Translations under genes and position numbers: made by a program | In this document: positions 1-8,277 of the stretch, piece after piece | Numbering within the stretch: position 1 is the stretch's first letter | How the letters are laid out: each line of letters starts with the position of its first letter | Notes under the pieces: model-generated | What the model was told of the DNA's origin: nothing | Database searches by the model: none | Seen by the model: only the letters and a program-made list of their open reading frames with translations | Source: an uncultured Massilia sp. | GTDB lineage: Bacteria > Pseudomonadota > Gammaproteobacteria > Burkholderiales > Burkholderiaceae_D | Length of the DNA: 64,000 bases | Direction of reading: 5' to 3' | NCBI RefSeq assembly: GCF_913773735.1 | Contig: NZ_CAJYEB010000019.1 | Location: 62,001-126,000 of the forward strand

Positions 1-182
<182 letters not shown>

Positions 183-184
183 GC

Positions 185-388
185 ATGGCGCAGATCGAAC
201 TGAACGGCGCGCCCTACGTCCTGCCCGACGACGCCAGCCTGCATGCGCTGGTCGAGTCCCTCGGCCTGTCCGGGCAGGCGCTGGCGCTGGCCGTGAACCG
301 CCGCGTGGTGCCGCGCGAGCGCTGGTCCGACACGCTGCTGCAGGCCCGCGACCGGGTCGACGTGGTGCGCGCGATCGGCGGCGGTTGA
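185..388 (+). CDS. thiS: Thiamine biosynthesis sulfur carrier ThiS
   Basis: 67 residues, the normal size for this ubiquitin-like carrier. It starts MAQIELNG and ends in the diagnostic Gly-Gly tail (RAIGGG). The C-terminal glycine is adenylated and thiocarboxylated, and the sulfur is then passed to the thiazole ring by ThiG. The ATG at 185 lies directly after the thiC stop, with the GGAG of the thiC end (AAGGAGTGAGC) acting as ribosome binding site. The gene sits between thiC and thiG. A thiO (glycine oxidase) gene, often found next to thiS, is not between thiC and thiS here. Confidence 0.95.
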   Translation: MAQIELNGAPYVLPDDASLHALVESLGLSGQALALAVNRRVVPRERWSDTLLQARDRVDVVRAIGGG

Positions 389-413
389 ATTCCTTCCAAG
401 ATCGGAGACGACG

Positions 414-1208
414 ATGACGAATACGATGCACGAAGACCGGCCCCTGACCATCGCCGGCAAACGCTACAACTCGCGCCTGCTGGTGGGCAGCGGCAAGTAC
501 CGCGACCTGGACCAGACCCGCGCGGCGACCGAGGCGGCCGGAGCGGAGATCATCACGGTGGCGATCCGCCGCGTGAACATCGGCCAGGACCCGGGCCAGC
601 CCAACCTGCTCGACGCGGTGCCGCCCAGCCGCTACACGATCCTGCCGAACACCGCCGGCTGCTACACGGCCAAGGACGCCGTCTACACGCTGCAGCTGGC
701 GCGCGAACTGCTGGACGGCCGCAAGCTGGTCAAGCTGGAGGTGCTGGGCGACGAGAAGACCCTGTTCCCCAACATGCCGGAGACGCTGCGCGCCGCCGAG
801 GAGCTGGTGCGCGACGGCTTCGACGTGATGGTCTACTGCAGCGACGACCCGATCCAGGCGCGCATGCTGGAAGACATCGGCTGCGTGGCGATCATGCCGC
901 TGGCGTCCCTGATCGGCTCCGGCATGGGCATCCTGAACCCGTGGAACCTGTCGCTGATCATCGAGCAGGCCAAGGTGCCGGTGCTGGTGGACGCCGGCGT
1001 GGGCACGGCGTCGGACGCCGCCGTCGCGATGGAACTGGGCTGCGACGGCGTGCTGATGAACAGCGCCATCGCCCTGGCGCGCGATCCGGTGCGCATGGCG
1101 CGCGCGATGCGCCTGGCCGTCGAGGGCGGGCGCGAAGCCTGGCTCGCCGGCCGCATGGCGCGCCGCTTCGCCGCATCGCCGTCCTCGCCGATGGCCGGGC
1201 GGGTGTGA
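414..1208 (+). CDS. thiG: Thiazole synthase ThiG
   Basis: 264 residues. ThiG condenses deoxyxylulose 5-phosphate, dehydroglycine (or glycine imine) and ThiS-thiocarboxylate into the thiazole phosphate of thiamine. The sequence has the family opening [19 protein letters not shown], the strand with the Schiff-base lysine ([12 protein letters not shown]) and the phosphate-binding glycine region ([17 protein letters not shown]), all parts of the TIM barrel. A GGAG ribosome site lies about 8 bases before the ATG. The stop overlaps the thiD start by one base (TGATG), so translation is coupled. Confidence 0.96.
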   Translation: MTNTMHEDRPLTIAGKRYNSRLLVGSGKYRDLDQTRAATEAAGAEIITVAIRRVNIGQDPGQPNLLDAVPPSRYTILPNTAGCYTAKDAVYTLQLARELLDGRKLVKLEVLGDEKTLFPNMPETLRAAEELVRDGFDVMVYCSDDPIQARMLEDIGCVAIMPLASLIGSGMGILNPWNLSLIIEQAKVPVLVDAGVGTASDAAVAMELGCDGVLMNSAIALARDPVRMARAMRLAVEGGREAWLAGRMARRFAASPSSPMAGRV

Positions 1209-1981
1209 TGGCCGCACTGGCGCCTTCTTTGCGTCCGCCCGTGCGGCCCTGCGTGCTGGTGTTCGCCGGACTCGATCCGTCCGGCGGCGCCGGCATCCAG
1301 GCCGACATCGAGGCGATCGCGGCCCAGGGCGCGCACGCGCTGCCGGTCGTCACCGCGCTGACCGTGCAGGACAACGACCGCGTGCACGCCATCGAAGCGG
1401 TGAGCGACCTGGTGCTGCGGTGCCAGGCCGGCGCGCTGCTGGAGCGCATGGCGATCGGCGCCGTGAAGGTCGGCATTCCCGGCAACCTGGCGAACGCCCG
1501 GGCGATCGCCGACGTCGTGCGCCAGCTGCGCGAGACGCAGCCCGCGCTGCCCGTCGTGGTCGACCCGGTCCTGGCCAGCGGCCACGGCGACCGGCTCGCG
1601 GACGGCGATGCCGCGGCCATCCTCGCCCCGCTGCTGGCGGTGGCGACCGTGCTGGTGCCGAACCTGCCGGAAGCGGCGGCGCTGGGCGCGCGCCTGGCCG
1701 GTTGCCCGCACGTGCTGGTGACGGGCGGCCACGGCGGCGGCCACGAGGTCGTCAACCGCTGGACCAGCGCCGCGGGCGAGCGCGCCTGGCGCTGGCCGCG
1801 CCTGCCGGGCGAGTTCCACGGCAGCGGCTGCACGCTGGCGTCGAGCATCGCCGCCCGCCTGGCGCTGGGCGAACCGATGGCGCAGGCGCTCGAGAAAGGC
1901 CAGCGCTACTGCAACCAGGCGCTGGCCGACGCGTACGCGATCGCGCCGGGCCAGCGCATCCCGCGCCGCATCCATCCATGA
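1208..1981 (+). CDS. thiD: Hydroxymethylpyrimidine / phosphomethylpyrimidine kinase ThiD
   Basis: 257 residues from the ATG that overlaps the thiG stop; the open frame extends further upstream, but that part lies inside thiG. ThiD phosphorylates HMP and HMP-P to HMP-PP before coupling with thiazole. Ribokinase-fold marks are visible: GLDPSGGAGIQADI near the N terminus (substrate and phosphate binding), VVDPVLAS in the middle, and FHGSGCTLASSIA near the C terminus, which forms the anion hole and holds the catalytic region. No fused ThiE domain follows; thiE is a separate gene 13 bases downstream. Confidence 0.93.
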   Translation: MAALAPSLRPPVRPCVLVFAGLDPSGGAGIQADIEAIAAQGAHALPVVTALTVQDNDRVHAIEAVSDLVLRCQAGALLERMAIGAVKVGIPGNLANARAIADVVRQLRETQPALPVVVDPVLASGHGDRLADGDAAAILAPLLAVATVLVPNLPEAAALGARLAGCPHVLVTGGHGGGHEVVNRWTSAAGERAWRWPRLPGEFHGSGCTLASSIAARLALGEPMAQALEKGQRYCNQALADAYAIAPGQRIPRRIHP

Positions 1982-1994
1982 AGGAGGCAAACCC

Positions 1995-2603
1995 ATGATG
2001 CGAGGACTTTACCTGGTCACCCCCGACTGGGACGACACCGACCGCCTGCTTGACGCCACGGACCAGGCGCTGCGCGGCGGCGCGGCGCTCGTGCAGTACC
2101 GCCACAAGCATGCCGGCCCGGCCCTGCGGCGCGAGCAGGCGGGCGCCCTGCTGCGCCTGTGCCGCCGGCGCGGCCGGCCGCTGGTGATCAACGACCACGT
2201 GGCGCTGTGCCTGGAACTCGACGCCGACGGCGTCCACGTCGGCGCCACCGACGCGCCGCTGGCGGCGGCGCGCGCGGCGCTGGGGCCGGACAAGATCGTC
2301 GGCGCCTCGTGCTACGGCGACTTCGCCCTGGCCCAGGCCGCGGCGGACGCGCGCGCCAGCTACGTGGCGTTCGGCGGCTTCTATCCGTCGCTGGTCAAGC
2401 AGTATGCGGTGACGACGCCGCCGGGCATCGTCGCGCTGGCGCGCGAGCGGCTGGCGCTGCCGGTGGTCGTGATCGGCGGGATGACGGCGCAGAACGCGCG
2501 CGTGCTGGTGGAGAACGGGGCGGACATGGTGGCGGCGATCAGCAGCGTGTACCGGGCCGACGATCCGCAGGCGGCCGCGCGGGAGTTGGCGGCGCTGTTT
2601 TGA
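1995..2603 (+). CDS. thiE: Thiamine phosphate synthase ThiE
   Basis: 202 residues, TIM-barrel enzyme joining HMP-PP to thiazole phosphate to give thiamine phosphate. Family marks: GGAALVQYRHK (pyrophosphate-binding region), LVINDHVALCLELDADGVHVG (the 'ND...GVHLG' signature), and IGGMTAQNARVLVENGADMVAAISSVY (phosphate-binding glycine loop). The first ATG is preceded by a perfect AGGAGG seven bases away, which fixes the start. It is the last gene of the thi operon; a strong hairpin follows at 2618-2637. Confidence 0.95.
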   Translation: MMRGLYLVTPDWDDTDRLLDATDQALRGGAALVQYRHKHAGPALRREQAGALLRLCRRRGRPLVINDHVALCLELDADGVHVGATDAPLAAARAALGPDKIVGASCYGDFALAQAAADARASYVAFGGFYPSLVKQYAVTTPPGIVALARERLALPVVVIGGMTAQNARVLVENGADMVAAISSVYRADDPQAAARELAALF

Positions 2604-2617
2604 ACATGCAAGATTGG

Positions 2618-2637
2618 GTCCCCGCCTGCGCGGGGAC
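2618..2637 (+). terminator. Hairpin after thiE (REP-like, possible terminator)
   Basis: GTCCCCGC-CTGC-GCGGGGAC, an 8-bp perfect stem with a 4-base loop, 15 bases after the thiE stop. No T-run follows. The surrounding text (GATTGGGTCCCCGCCTGCGC...) resembles a short palindromic repeat widespread in proteobacterial intergenic DNA, so it may be a REP-type element at the operon end, an operon-end stabiliser, or both. Confidence 0.55.
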
Positions 2638-2658
2638 GACGCCGTACGACGGTTTTGC

Positions 2659-2827
2659 GTAGGGTGGACGGCTACGCCGTCCACGCGTCCAGTCGGCGTG
2701 TGGGCTACCGTGCGGCCTGCTCACGCTGGTCGAACGCGTGGACGGGAGACCCGTCCACCCTACGCAACTACCCGCGCGGCCTGCTTACGCTGGTCGAACG
2801 CGTGGACGGGAGACCCGTCCACCCTAC
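2659..2827. repeat. Composite palindromic intergenic repeat, family A, with internal 52-bp tandem copy
   Basis: The left arm (2659-2688) reads GTAGGGTGGACGG, then CCGTCCACGCGT. It is followed by two near-identical 52-bp units at 2712-2763 and 2776-2827 (one C/T difference seen), each ending CGCGTGGACGG...CCGTCCACCCTAC. The outer ends are inverted (GTAGGGTGGACGG against CCGTCCACCCTAC). The same modules recur at 36745-36774 and 49395-49491. The last base of the repeat lies one base before the phoX stop codon. Confidence 0.85.
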
Positions 2828-2828
2828 A

Positions 2829-4799
2829 TCACTTGCCCAGCTTGATCTGCGACGCATCCGCCGTCAGGTAGCCAACGGCGCCGCCGAACTTGTCCTTGTA
2901 GTTCGCGCGGATCAGCGGATCCAGCGTGCCCTTGACGATGTTGTGGATGCCGCCCCAGTCGCCCGGGTGCTGGAAGTTGCTCATGATGTAGGTCCAGCCG
3001 TTGATGTCGTCCACCGCATGCAGGCCGGTCGACTCGGCGCCCGACGGGGTCGACAGCACGCGCGCCAGCTGCTTCGTGTCGACGTTGTACGCCCACAGGA
3101 AGTTGTTGACGTGGTTGCCGCTGTCCTCGCCGATGAACAGGGTGCGCATCTTCTCCGAGAACTTCAGGTTGTCCGGGCTGGCGATCTTGTTCGGGTTGGC
3201 GGTATTGCCCAGCGCGTCGGCCGCGATGTCCTCGCCGATCAGCAGCGCCTTGATGTCGACCGGCATCCACTCGCTGTTGATGGCGTTGCCGGCGGTATCC
3301 TTCTGGCCGCCCTTCATGTTCAGCGCCATCACGGCGCCGGCGGTCAGCGCCTTCGGGATCGACACGCCGTTGCCCGGCACGTTCAGCGCATTACCGGCGA
3401 CCATCGAGCCGTTGGCATTGGCCAGCGCCGAGTAGGCGACCTTGTCGCGCAGGTTGACGGTGGTGCCTTCCATCTTGGTGAAGCCCATCGAGCCGCCGAC
3501 CAGCGCGGCGTAGCGGTGGGTTTCCAGGAAGGCCGCGGCCTTTTCCATGCCCGGCTTGAGCTTGATCCACTCGATGCGGCCGCTGGCGGCCACCTTGGTG
3601 TAGGTGGCGTCCTGCGGATCGGCGGTCTTGACGTCCATGATGTCGGCCGGCTTGACCGAGGCGGCCAGCGAACGGATCTCGGCGCTGGTGGCCGAGCCGA
3701 GCTTGATCCAGGTGAGCGGCGCCGCGGCGGCGGCCGGGTCCAGCGAGAAGCCGGCGCCGACCTTGGCGACGTACAGGGTGCCCGAGGACAGGTCCTTTTC
3801 CTTGTCGGCCACGAACACGAAGTAGCCGGCGTTGGTGGCGTCGTCGCCCATCAGCACGGTGCGGTTGTCGCCCATCACCTGCACCAGCTCGTGCGAGATG
3901 CGGCCCATGCAGTAGTGCTTCTTGATGCTGCCGGTGCCGTCCGGGTTGACGGTGATTTCCGGCAGGTGGCCGTAGTTGTACGGATTGGCCTTCGTTTCGT
4001 CGCCGTACAGGTTCTTGCTGTAGGCCTTGAACTGGGCGTCGCCGGCGGCGGTGAAGGCGTTCGGCTCGTACTCTTCGCTGGACAGGTGGGTGCCCCACGG
4101 CGACAGGCTGGCGCCGCAGGTGATCCACAGGCCGTTGACGCTCGAGGTGTCGACGTTGTGGTACTTCACCAGCGACAGCTTGCCGGTGGTCTTGTCCTGG
4201 TCCAGCGTCAGCACGGCGATCGGCGACGGCAGCTTGCCGTACATGTCGGTCTTGCCGTCCTGGGCCCAGGTGGTGTATTCGAATTGCACGACCGCGAACA
4301 CGGTATTGCCCTTGACGCCGGCGACGCTGGCGTTCGGCACGGTCAGCAGCGAGGTGCCGTCCGGCGAATCCGAGAAGAACTGGCGCTCCTTGCCGGCCAC
4401 GGTGGTGTCGACGATCGGCTTGTTGTTGATGTCGTAGTAGCCGCCGGCCAGGATGGTGCCGCCCTTGCCGTCCGGGACCATGTCGCCGGTGACGAAGAAG
4501 GTCTGGTAGGCCAGCTTGAAGTCGATCTTGCTGGTATCGCTGAAGTTGACGGTCATGCCGGAAGCGACGTAGGTCTTGGCCATCGAGGCGGCATCGGTCA
4601 GCGCCGGGGCGTTCATGCCGCTGAAGACGACGCTGGCGTAGGTCGGAGCCGGGGCGGTGGTCACCGGCGCCACGTCGTCGTCGCCGCCGCCGCAGCCTGC
4701 CAGCAGGGCGGTGATGCCGCCGGCGCCCAGGGGCAGCATCGGGGTGGCGCCGAACAGGCGTAGCATGCGGCGGCGGGACAGGTCGGTATTCGAGGTCAT
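2829..4799 (-). CDS. PhoX-family (DUF839) phosphatase, Tat-exported lipoprotein
   Basis: 656 residues. The N terminus carries a twin-arginine signal (LSRRRMLRLFGA, residues 7-18) followed by a lipobox LLAGC with Cys36, so the protein should be exported folded and lipidated. The body matches the PhoX/DUF839 family: GRISHELVQVMGDNRTVLMGDD, SSEEYEPNAF and YNYGHLPEITVNPDGTGSIKKH are typical blocks. PhoX enzymes are Ca/Fe-dependent phosphomonoesterases that release phosphate from organic esters at the cell surface. A GGAGAG ribosome site precedes the ATG by 8 bases. A Pho box lies 76 bases upstream, consistent with PhoB control. The substrate is not readable from the sequence, and some DUF839 proteins have no proven activity. 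Confidence 0.85.
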   Translation of the reverse strand: MTSNTDLSRRRMLRLFGATPMLPLGAGGITALLAGCGGGDDDVAPVTTAPAPTYASVVFSGMNAPALTDAASMAKTYVASGMTVNFSDTSKIDFKLAYQTFFVTGDMVPDGKGGTILAGGYYDINNKPIVDTTVAGKERQFFSDSPDGTSLLTVPNASVAGVKGNTVFAVVQFEYTTWAQDGKTDMYGKLPSPIAVLTLDQDKTTGKLSLVKYHNVDTSSVNGLWITCGASLSPWGTHLSSEEYEPNAFTAAGDAQFKAYSKNLYGDETKANPYNYGHLPEITVNPDGTGSIKKHYCMGRISHELVQVMGDNRTVLMGDDATNAGYFVFVADKEKDLSSGTLYVAKVGAGFSLDPAAAAAPLTWIKLGSATSAEIRSLAASVKPADIMDVKTADPQDATYTKVAASGRIEWIKLKPGMEKAAAFLETHRYAALVGGSMGFTKMEGTTVNLRDKVAYSALANANGSMVAGNALNVPGNGVSIPKALTAGAVMALNMKGGQKDTAGNAINSEWMPVDIKALLIGEDIAADALGNTANPNKIASPDNLKFSEKMRTLFIGEDSGNHVNNFLWAYNVDTKQLARVLSTPSGAESTGLHAVDDINGWTYIMSNFQHPGDWGGIHNIVKGTLDPLIRANYKDKFGGAVGYLTADASQIKLGK

Positions 4800-4858
4800 G
4801 CGTCAATCTCTCCAGATGATCGTGGGGGACCGCACCCGGCGGTGCGGCAATCCCGGCG

Positions 4859-4864
4859 AGGATA
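4859..4864 (-). promoter_or_regulatory. Candidate -10 element for the phoX-type gene
   Basis: On the minus strand the hexamer TATCCT lies ten bases downstream of the second Pho-box half. This is the spacing expected when PhoB replaces the -35 contact. It matches TATAAT at four of six positions. Transcription would start near 4852, giving a leader of about 50 bases. Confidence 0.45.
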
Positions 4865-4874
4865 GAAGACGCGT

Positions 4875-4892
4875 ATGTCAGCTTGATGACAG
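4875..4892 (-). promoter_or_regulatory. Pho box (predicted PhoB binding site)
   Basis: The minus strand reads CTGTCATCAAGCTGACAT, two direct 7-base halves separated by four bases. Against the enteric consensus CTGTCATAWAWCTGTCAY it matches 15 of 18 positions. A further ATGTCACACAG lies 22 bases upstream, exactly two 11-base periods away, so more PhoB units may bind in phase. It is in the promoter of the PhoX-family gene, which fits phosphate-starvation induction. Confidence 0.7.
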
Positions 4893-4928
4893 GAATTTAA
4901 CGGCTGTGTGACATGCAGTCCGGTGCGC

Positions 4929-4997
4929 ATGGTGCGCACGGGGTGCGCACCCTACGATCCCGTTTCCGCCGTGGGGTGCGCTCCCCGAGCGCACCAT
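4929..4997. repeat. Composite palindromic repeat, family B, full copy
   Basis: ATGGTGCGCACGGGGTGCGC, then ACCCTACG, a short spacer, and (G)GGTGCGCTCCCCGAGCGCACCAT. The outer ends are inverted ATGGTGCG / CGCACCAT, and each half is itself a hairpin. A very similar 70-bp copy is at 61443-61512. Confidence 0.85.
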
Positions 4998-5030
4998 GCC
5001 CACCCGATCACAACAAACCGGCCAACCCCA

Positions 5031-5057
5031 GTAGGGTGCGCTCCCCGAGCGCACCAT
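5031..5057. repeat. Family B repeat, right half-copy
   Basis: GTAGGGTGCGCTCCCCGAGC followed by GCACCAT, the right half of the element at 4929-4997. Both right halves are followed by related text (GATCACAACAA), so the duplication includes flanking bases. It lies just after the end of the AEC carrier gene. Confidence 0.8.
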
Positions 5058-5066
5058 CCCGACGGA

Positions 5067-5993
5067 TCACAACAACCCGGCAAGGCCCAGCAACGACAAC
5101 GGCATCGTCACCCCGGCCACGATGGTCTGCACCGCGATGATCCCCGCCATCAGCGGCGCATCGCCGCCGAGCTGGCGCGCCATGATGTAGGAGGACGACG
5201 CCGTCGGCAGCGACTGGAACAGCAGCGCGGCCAGCGCCGCCGGGCCGTGCAGGCCGAAGGCGTGGCAGGCGGCCAGCGTCGCCAGCGGCATGCCGGCGAA
5301 CTTGGCGACGGACGCCATGCCGACCGGCCCGATCCAGCGCCGCGCCGCCGAGAAGTCCAGCGCCGCGCCCACGCACAACAGGCCGAGCGGCAGCGACGCC
5401 TGCCCCAGCGCCTTGAACACCGGTTCGGCGAAGGCCGGCAAGCCGAGTCCCGTCGCGTGCAGCGCGATGCCGGCGACGCAGGCCAGCACCAGCGGATTGG
5501 CGGCCAGCTGGCGCGCCACGGCCTTGAACGACGGCTTGCCGTTCCTGCCGTAGCGGGCAAACACCAGCACGCACAGCACGTTCACCGTCGGCACGATCGC
5601 CGCATTGCCGACGGCCGCCAGCGCGATGCCCTGCGCGCCCCAGATGCCGGCGGCGGCCGACACGCCGACGTAGTTATTGAAGCGCACGCCGCCCTGGAAC
5701 ACGGAGGTGAAGGCGGGATCGTCGACGGCCAGCCGTTTGCGCAGGACGACGAGCAGCAGCGCCACCAGCACCGTCGAACAGACCAGCGCCGCCGCCATCG
5801 CGGCGACCGGCAGGCCATCCAGCTTGGCCGTCGCCAGGCCGTGCAGGAACAGCGCAGGCAGCAGCACGTAGTAGCCCAGCTTTTCCGCATGGGGCCAGAA
5901 GGCGTCGTCGATGAAGCGCGCATGGCGCAGCCAGGCACCCAGGGCGATCAACAGGGCGATGGGAATGAGGGCAAGCAGCAGGGTCGTCGTCAT
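5067..5993 (-). CDS. AEC-family transporter (auxin efflux carrier / malonate carrier type)
   Basis: 308 residues, almost entirely hydrophobic with about ten predicted membrane segments, the normal size and layout for AEC permeases. The N-terminal repeat holds LIALGAWLRHARFIDDAFW and KLGYYVLLPALFL, and the C-terminal repeat ends in SSSYIMARQLGGDAPLMAGII and VQTIVAG, the crossover region typical of the family. AEC proteins move small organic acids or related anions across the inner membrane; the substrate cannot be assigned. The gene lies 52 bases downstream of a LysR regulator on the same strand, which may control it. Confidence 0.87.
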   Translation of the reverse strand: MTTTLLLALIPIALLIALGAWLRHARFIDDAFWPHAEKLGYYVLLPALFLHGLATAKLDGLPVAAMAAALVCSTVLVALLLVVLRKRLAVDDPAFTSVFQGGVRFNNYVGVSAAAGIWGAQGIALAAVGNAAIVPTVNVLCVLVFARYGRNGKPSFKAVARQLAANPLVLACVAGIALHATGLGLPAFAEPVFKALGQASLPLGLLCVGAALDFSAARRWIGPVGMASVAKFAGMPLATLAACHAFGLHGPAALAALLFQSLPTASSSYIMARQLGGDAPLMAGIIAVQTIVAGVTMPLSLLGLAGLL

Positions 5994-6045
5994 GCCGCAA
6001 GGATAACGGCATTATTCCATGAGTAAAAACGATATTAAATCGGTA

Positions 6046-6948
6046 TCAACCCAAGTTTTTCTCATGGATGGCGGCGCCGCCCGCTTCCAGGCGGATCGCC
6101 TCGGCCAGCGCCTGCGCCAGGCGGCCGGCGCGGCGGTCCTCGCGTTCGAGCAGGACGACCTTGCGTTCCAGCTGGGGCGCGCCGAACGGCAGGCACACCA
6201 GTCCCGGCAGCGCGGCCCGCGTGCGCTCGGACAGCGGCACGACGGCCACGCCGAGGCGGGACGCCACCATGTGCACGATGGCCTGCAGGCTGTCCAGCTC
6301 CATGCTGGTCTGCACGTCCAGGCGCAGGCGCCGCAATTCGGCATCGATGGTGCGGCCGGCCCAGGCATGGCGGTCGAAGCGGATGAACGGGTGGTCGCGC
6401 AGCAGGGTCGCTGCATCGCTCCCGCCGAGTTCCGGCGGCGCGATCACCCAGAAGCCCTCGCGGTACAGGCCCGCATGCACGAGGCCCGCCGGATGCGGCT
6501 TGACGGGCTCCGTCGTGACGGCCGCATCGAGTTCGCCGGCATCGACGCGTGCCGCCAGCTCGGCCGACATGCCGGAATGGACCAGCACGCGCACGCGCGG
6601 ATGGCGTTCGCGCAGCACGGCCAGCGCGGCCGGCAGGATGCCCGCCAGCGTCGTGTTGATGGCGCCGATGCGTAGGCGCCCGTGCAGCTCGCCGCCCTCG
6701 CCCAGCTCGCCGGCGATGCCATCGTACAGGTCGAGGATCTGTTGCGCACGCTCGACGGCGCGGCGGCCGGCATCGGTCAGCACCGGGATGCGCCTGGTCC
6801 GGTCGAACAGCACGGCATCGAACTCCTGCTCCAGCGCGCGCACGTGCAGGCTGACGGCGGACTGGGTCAGGTGGACGGCGTCGGCGGCGCGGGCGAAGGA
6901 GCCGTGTCTGGCGATGGCGAGCAGGGTGCGCAGGGCGCGGAGGGACAT
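6046..6948 (-). CDS. LysR-family transcriptional regulator
   Basis: 300 residues, standard LysR length. The winged HTH is at residues 1-60 (SLRALRTLLAIARHGSFARA, then QSAVSLHVRALE), followed by the linker helix and a periplasmic-binding-protein-like effector domain starting near residue 90 (LHGRLRIGAINTTLAGILP). It is transcribed towards the AEC carrier on the same strand, which is unusual since LysR genes are often divergent from their target. The inducer is unknown. No strong ribosome site is seen before the chosen ATG. Confidence 0.9.
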   Translation of the reverse strand: MSLRALRTLLAIARHGSFARAADAVHLTQSAVSLHVRALEQEFDAVLFDRTRRIPVLTDAGRRAVERAQQILDLYDGIAGELGEGGELHGRLRIGAINTTLAGILPAALAVLRERHPRVRVLVHSGMSAELAARVDAGELDAAVTTEPVKPHPAGLVHAGLYREGFWVIAPPELGGSDAATLLRDHPFIRFDRHAWAGRTIDAELRRLRLDVQTSMELDSLQAIVHMVASRLGVAVVPLSERTRAALPGLVCLPFGAPQLERKVVLLEREDRRAGRLAQALAEAIRLEAGGAAIHEKNLG

Positions 6949-6993
6949 CGGTGCTGGACTCCTCGAGTTGAACGCCGGCTGCGCGCCGGCCTG

Positions 6994-7674
6994 CTACCGC
7001 TTCCTGCGCCGCGCCAGTCCCGCCACGGCCAGGCCGGCGGCCAGCATCGCGTAGCTGCCCGGTTCCGGCACCGCGCTGACGGTCCACGCGGCGCTGGCCA
7101 ATCGGGTCGCGCTGAAGTCGAATCCCTGCGTGCCGCCGTTGACCGACACATAGGTCTCCCCTTCCATGTAGGGCGCGCCCATGTCGAACACGACGGGCTG
7201 CGTGATGTCGCGGTCCGGGAGGAAACGATTGTACAGCGAGCGAATGTCCGTGGAAGCATAGACGGAGATGCCGTCGTTGGCGATGCCCCATGTATCGATG
7301 GACGCGCCATGTCCCGCGTCCGCCGGGTTGCGCTTGATGACGTAGCTGGAACTCTGGTCGTTGGCCCACGAGAACGTGCGGCCGTTGATGGTGAGTTCGC
7401 CCCAGGAGACGGCCGTGTCCGTCGCATTCCCGTACACGACGGCATCCGGATTGGACGGAAACAGCGACAACGTACTGACGTCGACCGTCAGCGACATGGT
7501 GAATTGCTGCCCGATCAGCACGCCGCCGTTATGGAAATAATCGATGTAGTCGTCGCCGCGGGTAATCGTGCCGGTGCTGGTGAACGTGACGAACGGCAGC
7601 GTATCGGAATGCGCGGGGCCGGCTGGCATGGCGAGCGCGCCGGCCACGGCCAGCAGGGCGGGGAGGTGTTGCAT
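6994..7674 (-). CDS. PEP-CTERM sorting-domain protein
   Basis: 226 residues from the ATG at 7674, chosen because GGAG lies six bases before it; an in-frame ATG at 7686 and a longer open frame exist upstream. The layout is: signal peptide (LLAVAGALAMPAGPAHS), a beta-rich middle domain (about residues 25-195) of unknown function, then the sorting signal VPEPGSYAMLAAGLAVAGLA followed by RRRKR. PEP-CTERM proteins are processed by exosortase and released or anchored at the surface, often in exopolysaccharide-producing bacteria. No exosortase gene is in this window. Confidence 0.85.
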   Translation of the reverse strand: MQHLPALLAVAGALAMPAGPAHSDTLPFVTFTSTGTITRGDDYIDYFHNGGVLIGQQFTMSLTVDVSTLSLFPSNPDAVVYGNATDTAVSWGELTINGRTFSWANDQSSSYVIKRNPADAGHGASIDTWGIANDGISVYASTDIRSLYNRFLPDRDITQPVVFDMGAPYMEGETYVSVNGGTQGFDFSATRLASAAWTVSAVPEPGSYAMLAAGLAVAGLARRRKR

Positions 7675-7920
7675 GGCAATCTCCATGGTGGGTGCATGAC
7701 GTGCCGTTGTAGCACCGGGCGCGGACGGGCCGCGCACCGATGGGAGCGCTTGTGGTGCGGGCGCGACGCGGCAGGAAAGACAAGCCAGCCCCCCCCCGGA
7801 ATTACAACCCGCTGACACGAGCCTGGGCTATTGAATCTTCTATGAAAAATTTCGTCCGACGCATGTCCATAGCTGACATGCGATTTCGACTTGAACCGCC
7901 TTATACGAACGCGGTAGCTC
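7675..7920. other. Intergenic region at the left edge of the T6SS cargo island
   Basis: About 245 bases without a supported gene. It contains a run of nine C at about 7790-7798 and then turns noticeably A/T-richer (from about 7800), continuing into the PAAR gene. No terminator or repeat of families A or B is seen. Confidence 0.6.
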
Positions 7921-8175
7921 TCATATCGAGGCAATCAACTTCGCGCCGCAAGCGGTGAGGTCGTTGTCATAGGCGTAAGACCGCCCCTGGTGTTTGGCGC
8001 CGGCACCGTCGGACTTGATAGGAAACTTCCCTTTGCATTGAGGACAGAAGGTGAGATCGTCGGCAAGCGCTGCTTCAGTCCCCATCACGATAGTGCCGGA
8101 TGAAACAGAAATAACCTCACCGCCGTGGTCCGTCTTGTCATTCAATCGAATTACGCCACGCCCTTCATGCTTCAT
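7921..8175 (-). CDS. PAAR-domain protein (T6SS spike tip)
   Basis: 84 residues from the ATG at 8175, which has GGAGGT eight bases upstream; a TTG two codons earlier is in frame but less well placed. The sequence GRGVIRLNDKTDHGGEVISV, then MGTEAALADDLTFCPQCKGKF and YDNDLTACGAKL matches stand-alone PAAR proteins of type VI secretion systems. These cap the VgrG trimer, with His/Cys binding a metal at the cone tip, and help load effectors. It is the last gene of the vgrG-effector-immunity-PAAR set, 103 bases after the Sel1 gene. Confidence 0.9.
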   Translation of the reverse strand: MKHEGRGVIRLNDKTDHGGEVISVSSGTIVMGTEAALADDLTFCPQCKGKFPIKSDGAGAKHQGRSYAYDNDLTACGAKLIASI

Positions 8176-8277
8176 GTTCAATCACCTCCCGATGCTGATT
8201 GATGGCCGGTCCGCCACGGTGCGTTGCCTAAAGCAACGAACTTGCGCGAGCGCGACGTTTCGACATAATCAGCCGAG

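Noticed and set aside
185..388. Longer frame starting at base 26 as the thiS gene
   Set aside because: The extra N-terminal part overlaps the thiC coding end; ThiS at 67 residues from the ATG at 185 is full length.
1420..1998. Alternate plus frame within thiD
   Set aside because: Arg/Gly-rich shadow inside a gene with intact kinase motifs.
2712..2827. Two 52-bp direct repeats considered as a CRISPR array
   Set aside because: Only two copies with a 12-bp gap, no cas genes, and the unit is an arm of a dispersed palindromic element.
2655..4763. Long open frame on the plus strand opposite the PhoX-type gene
   Set aside because: Product is Val/Gly/Arg/His-rich without domain signs; the opposite strand has a signal peptide, lipobox and family motifs. 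Typical antisense shadow in high-G+C DNA.
7790..7798. Run of nine C as a possible phase-variation tract
   Set aside because: It lies in intergenic DNA upstream of no well-placed promoter and outside any supported frame; could also be a sequencing artefact.
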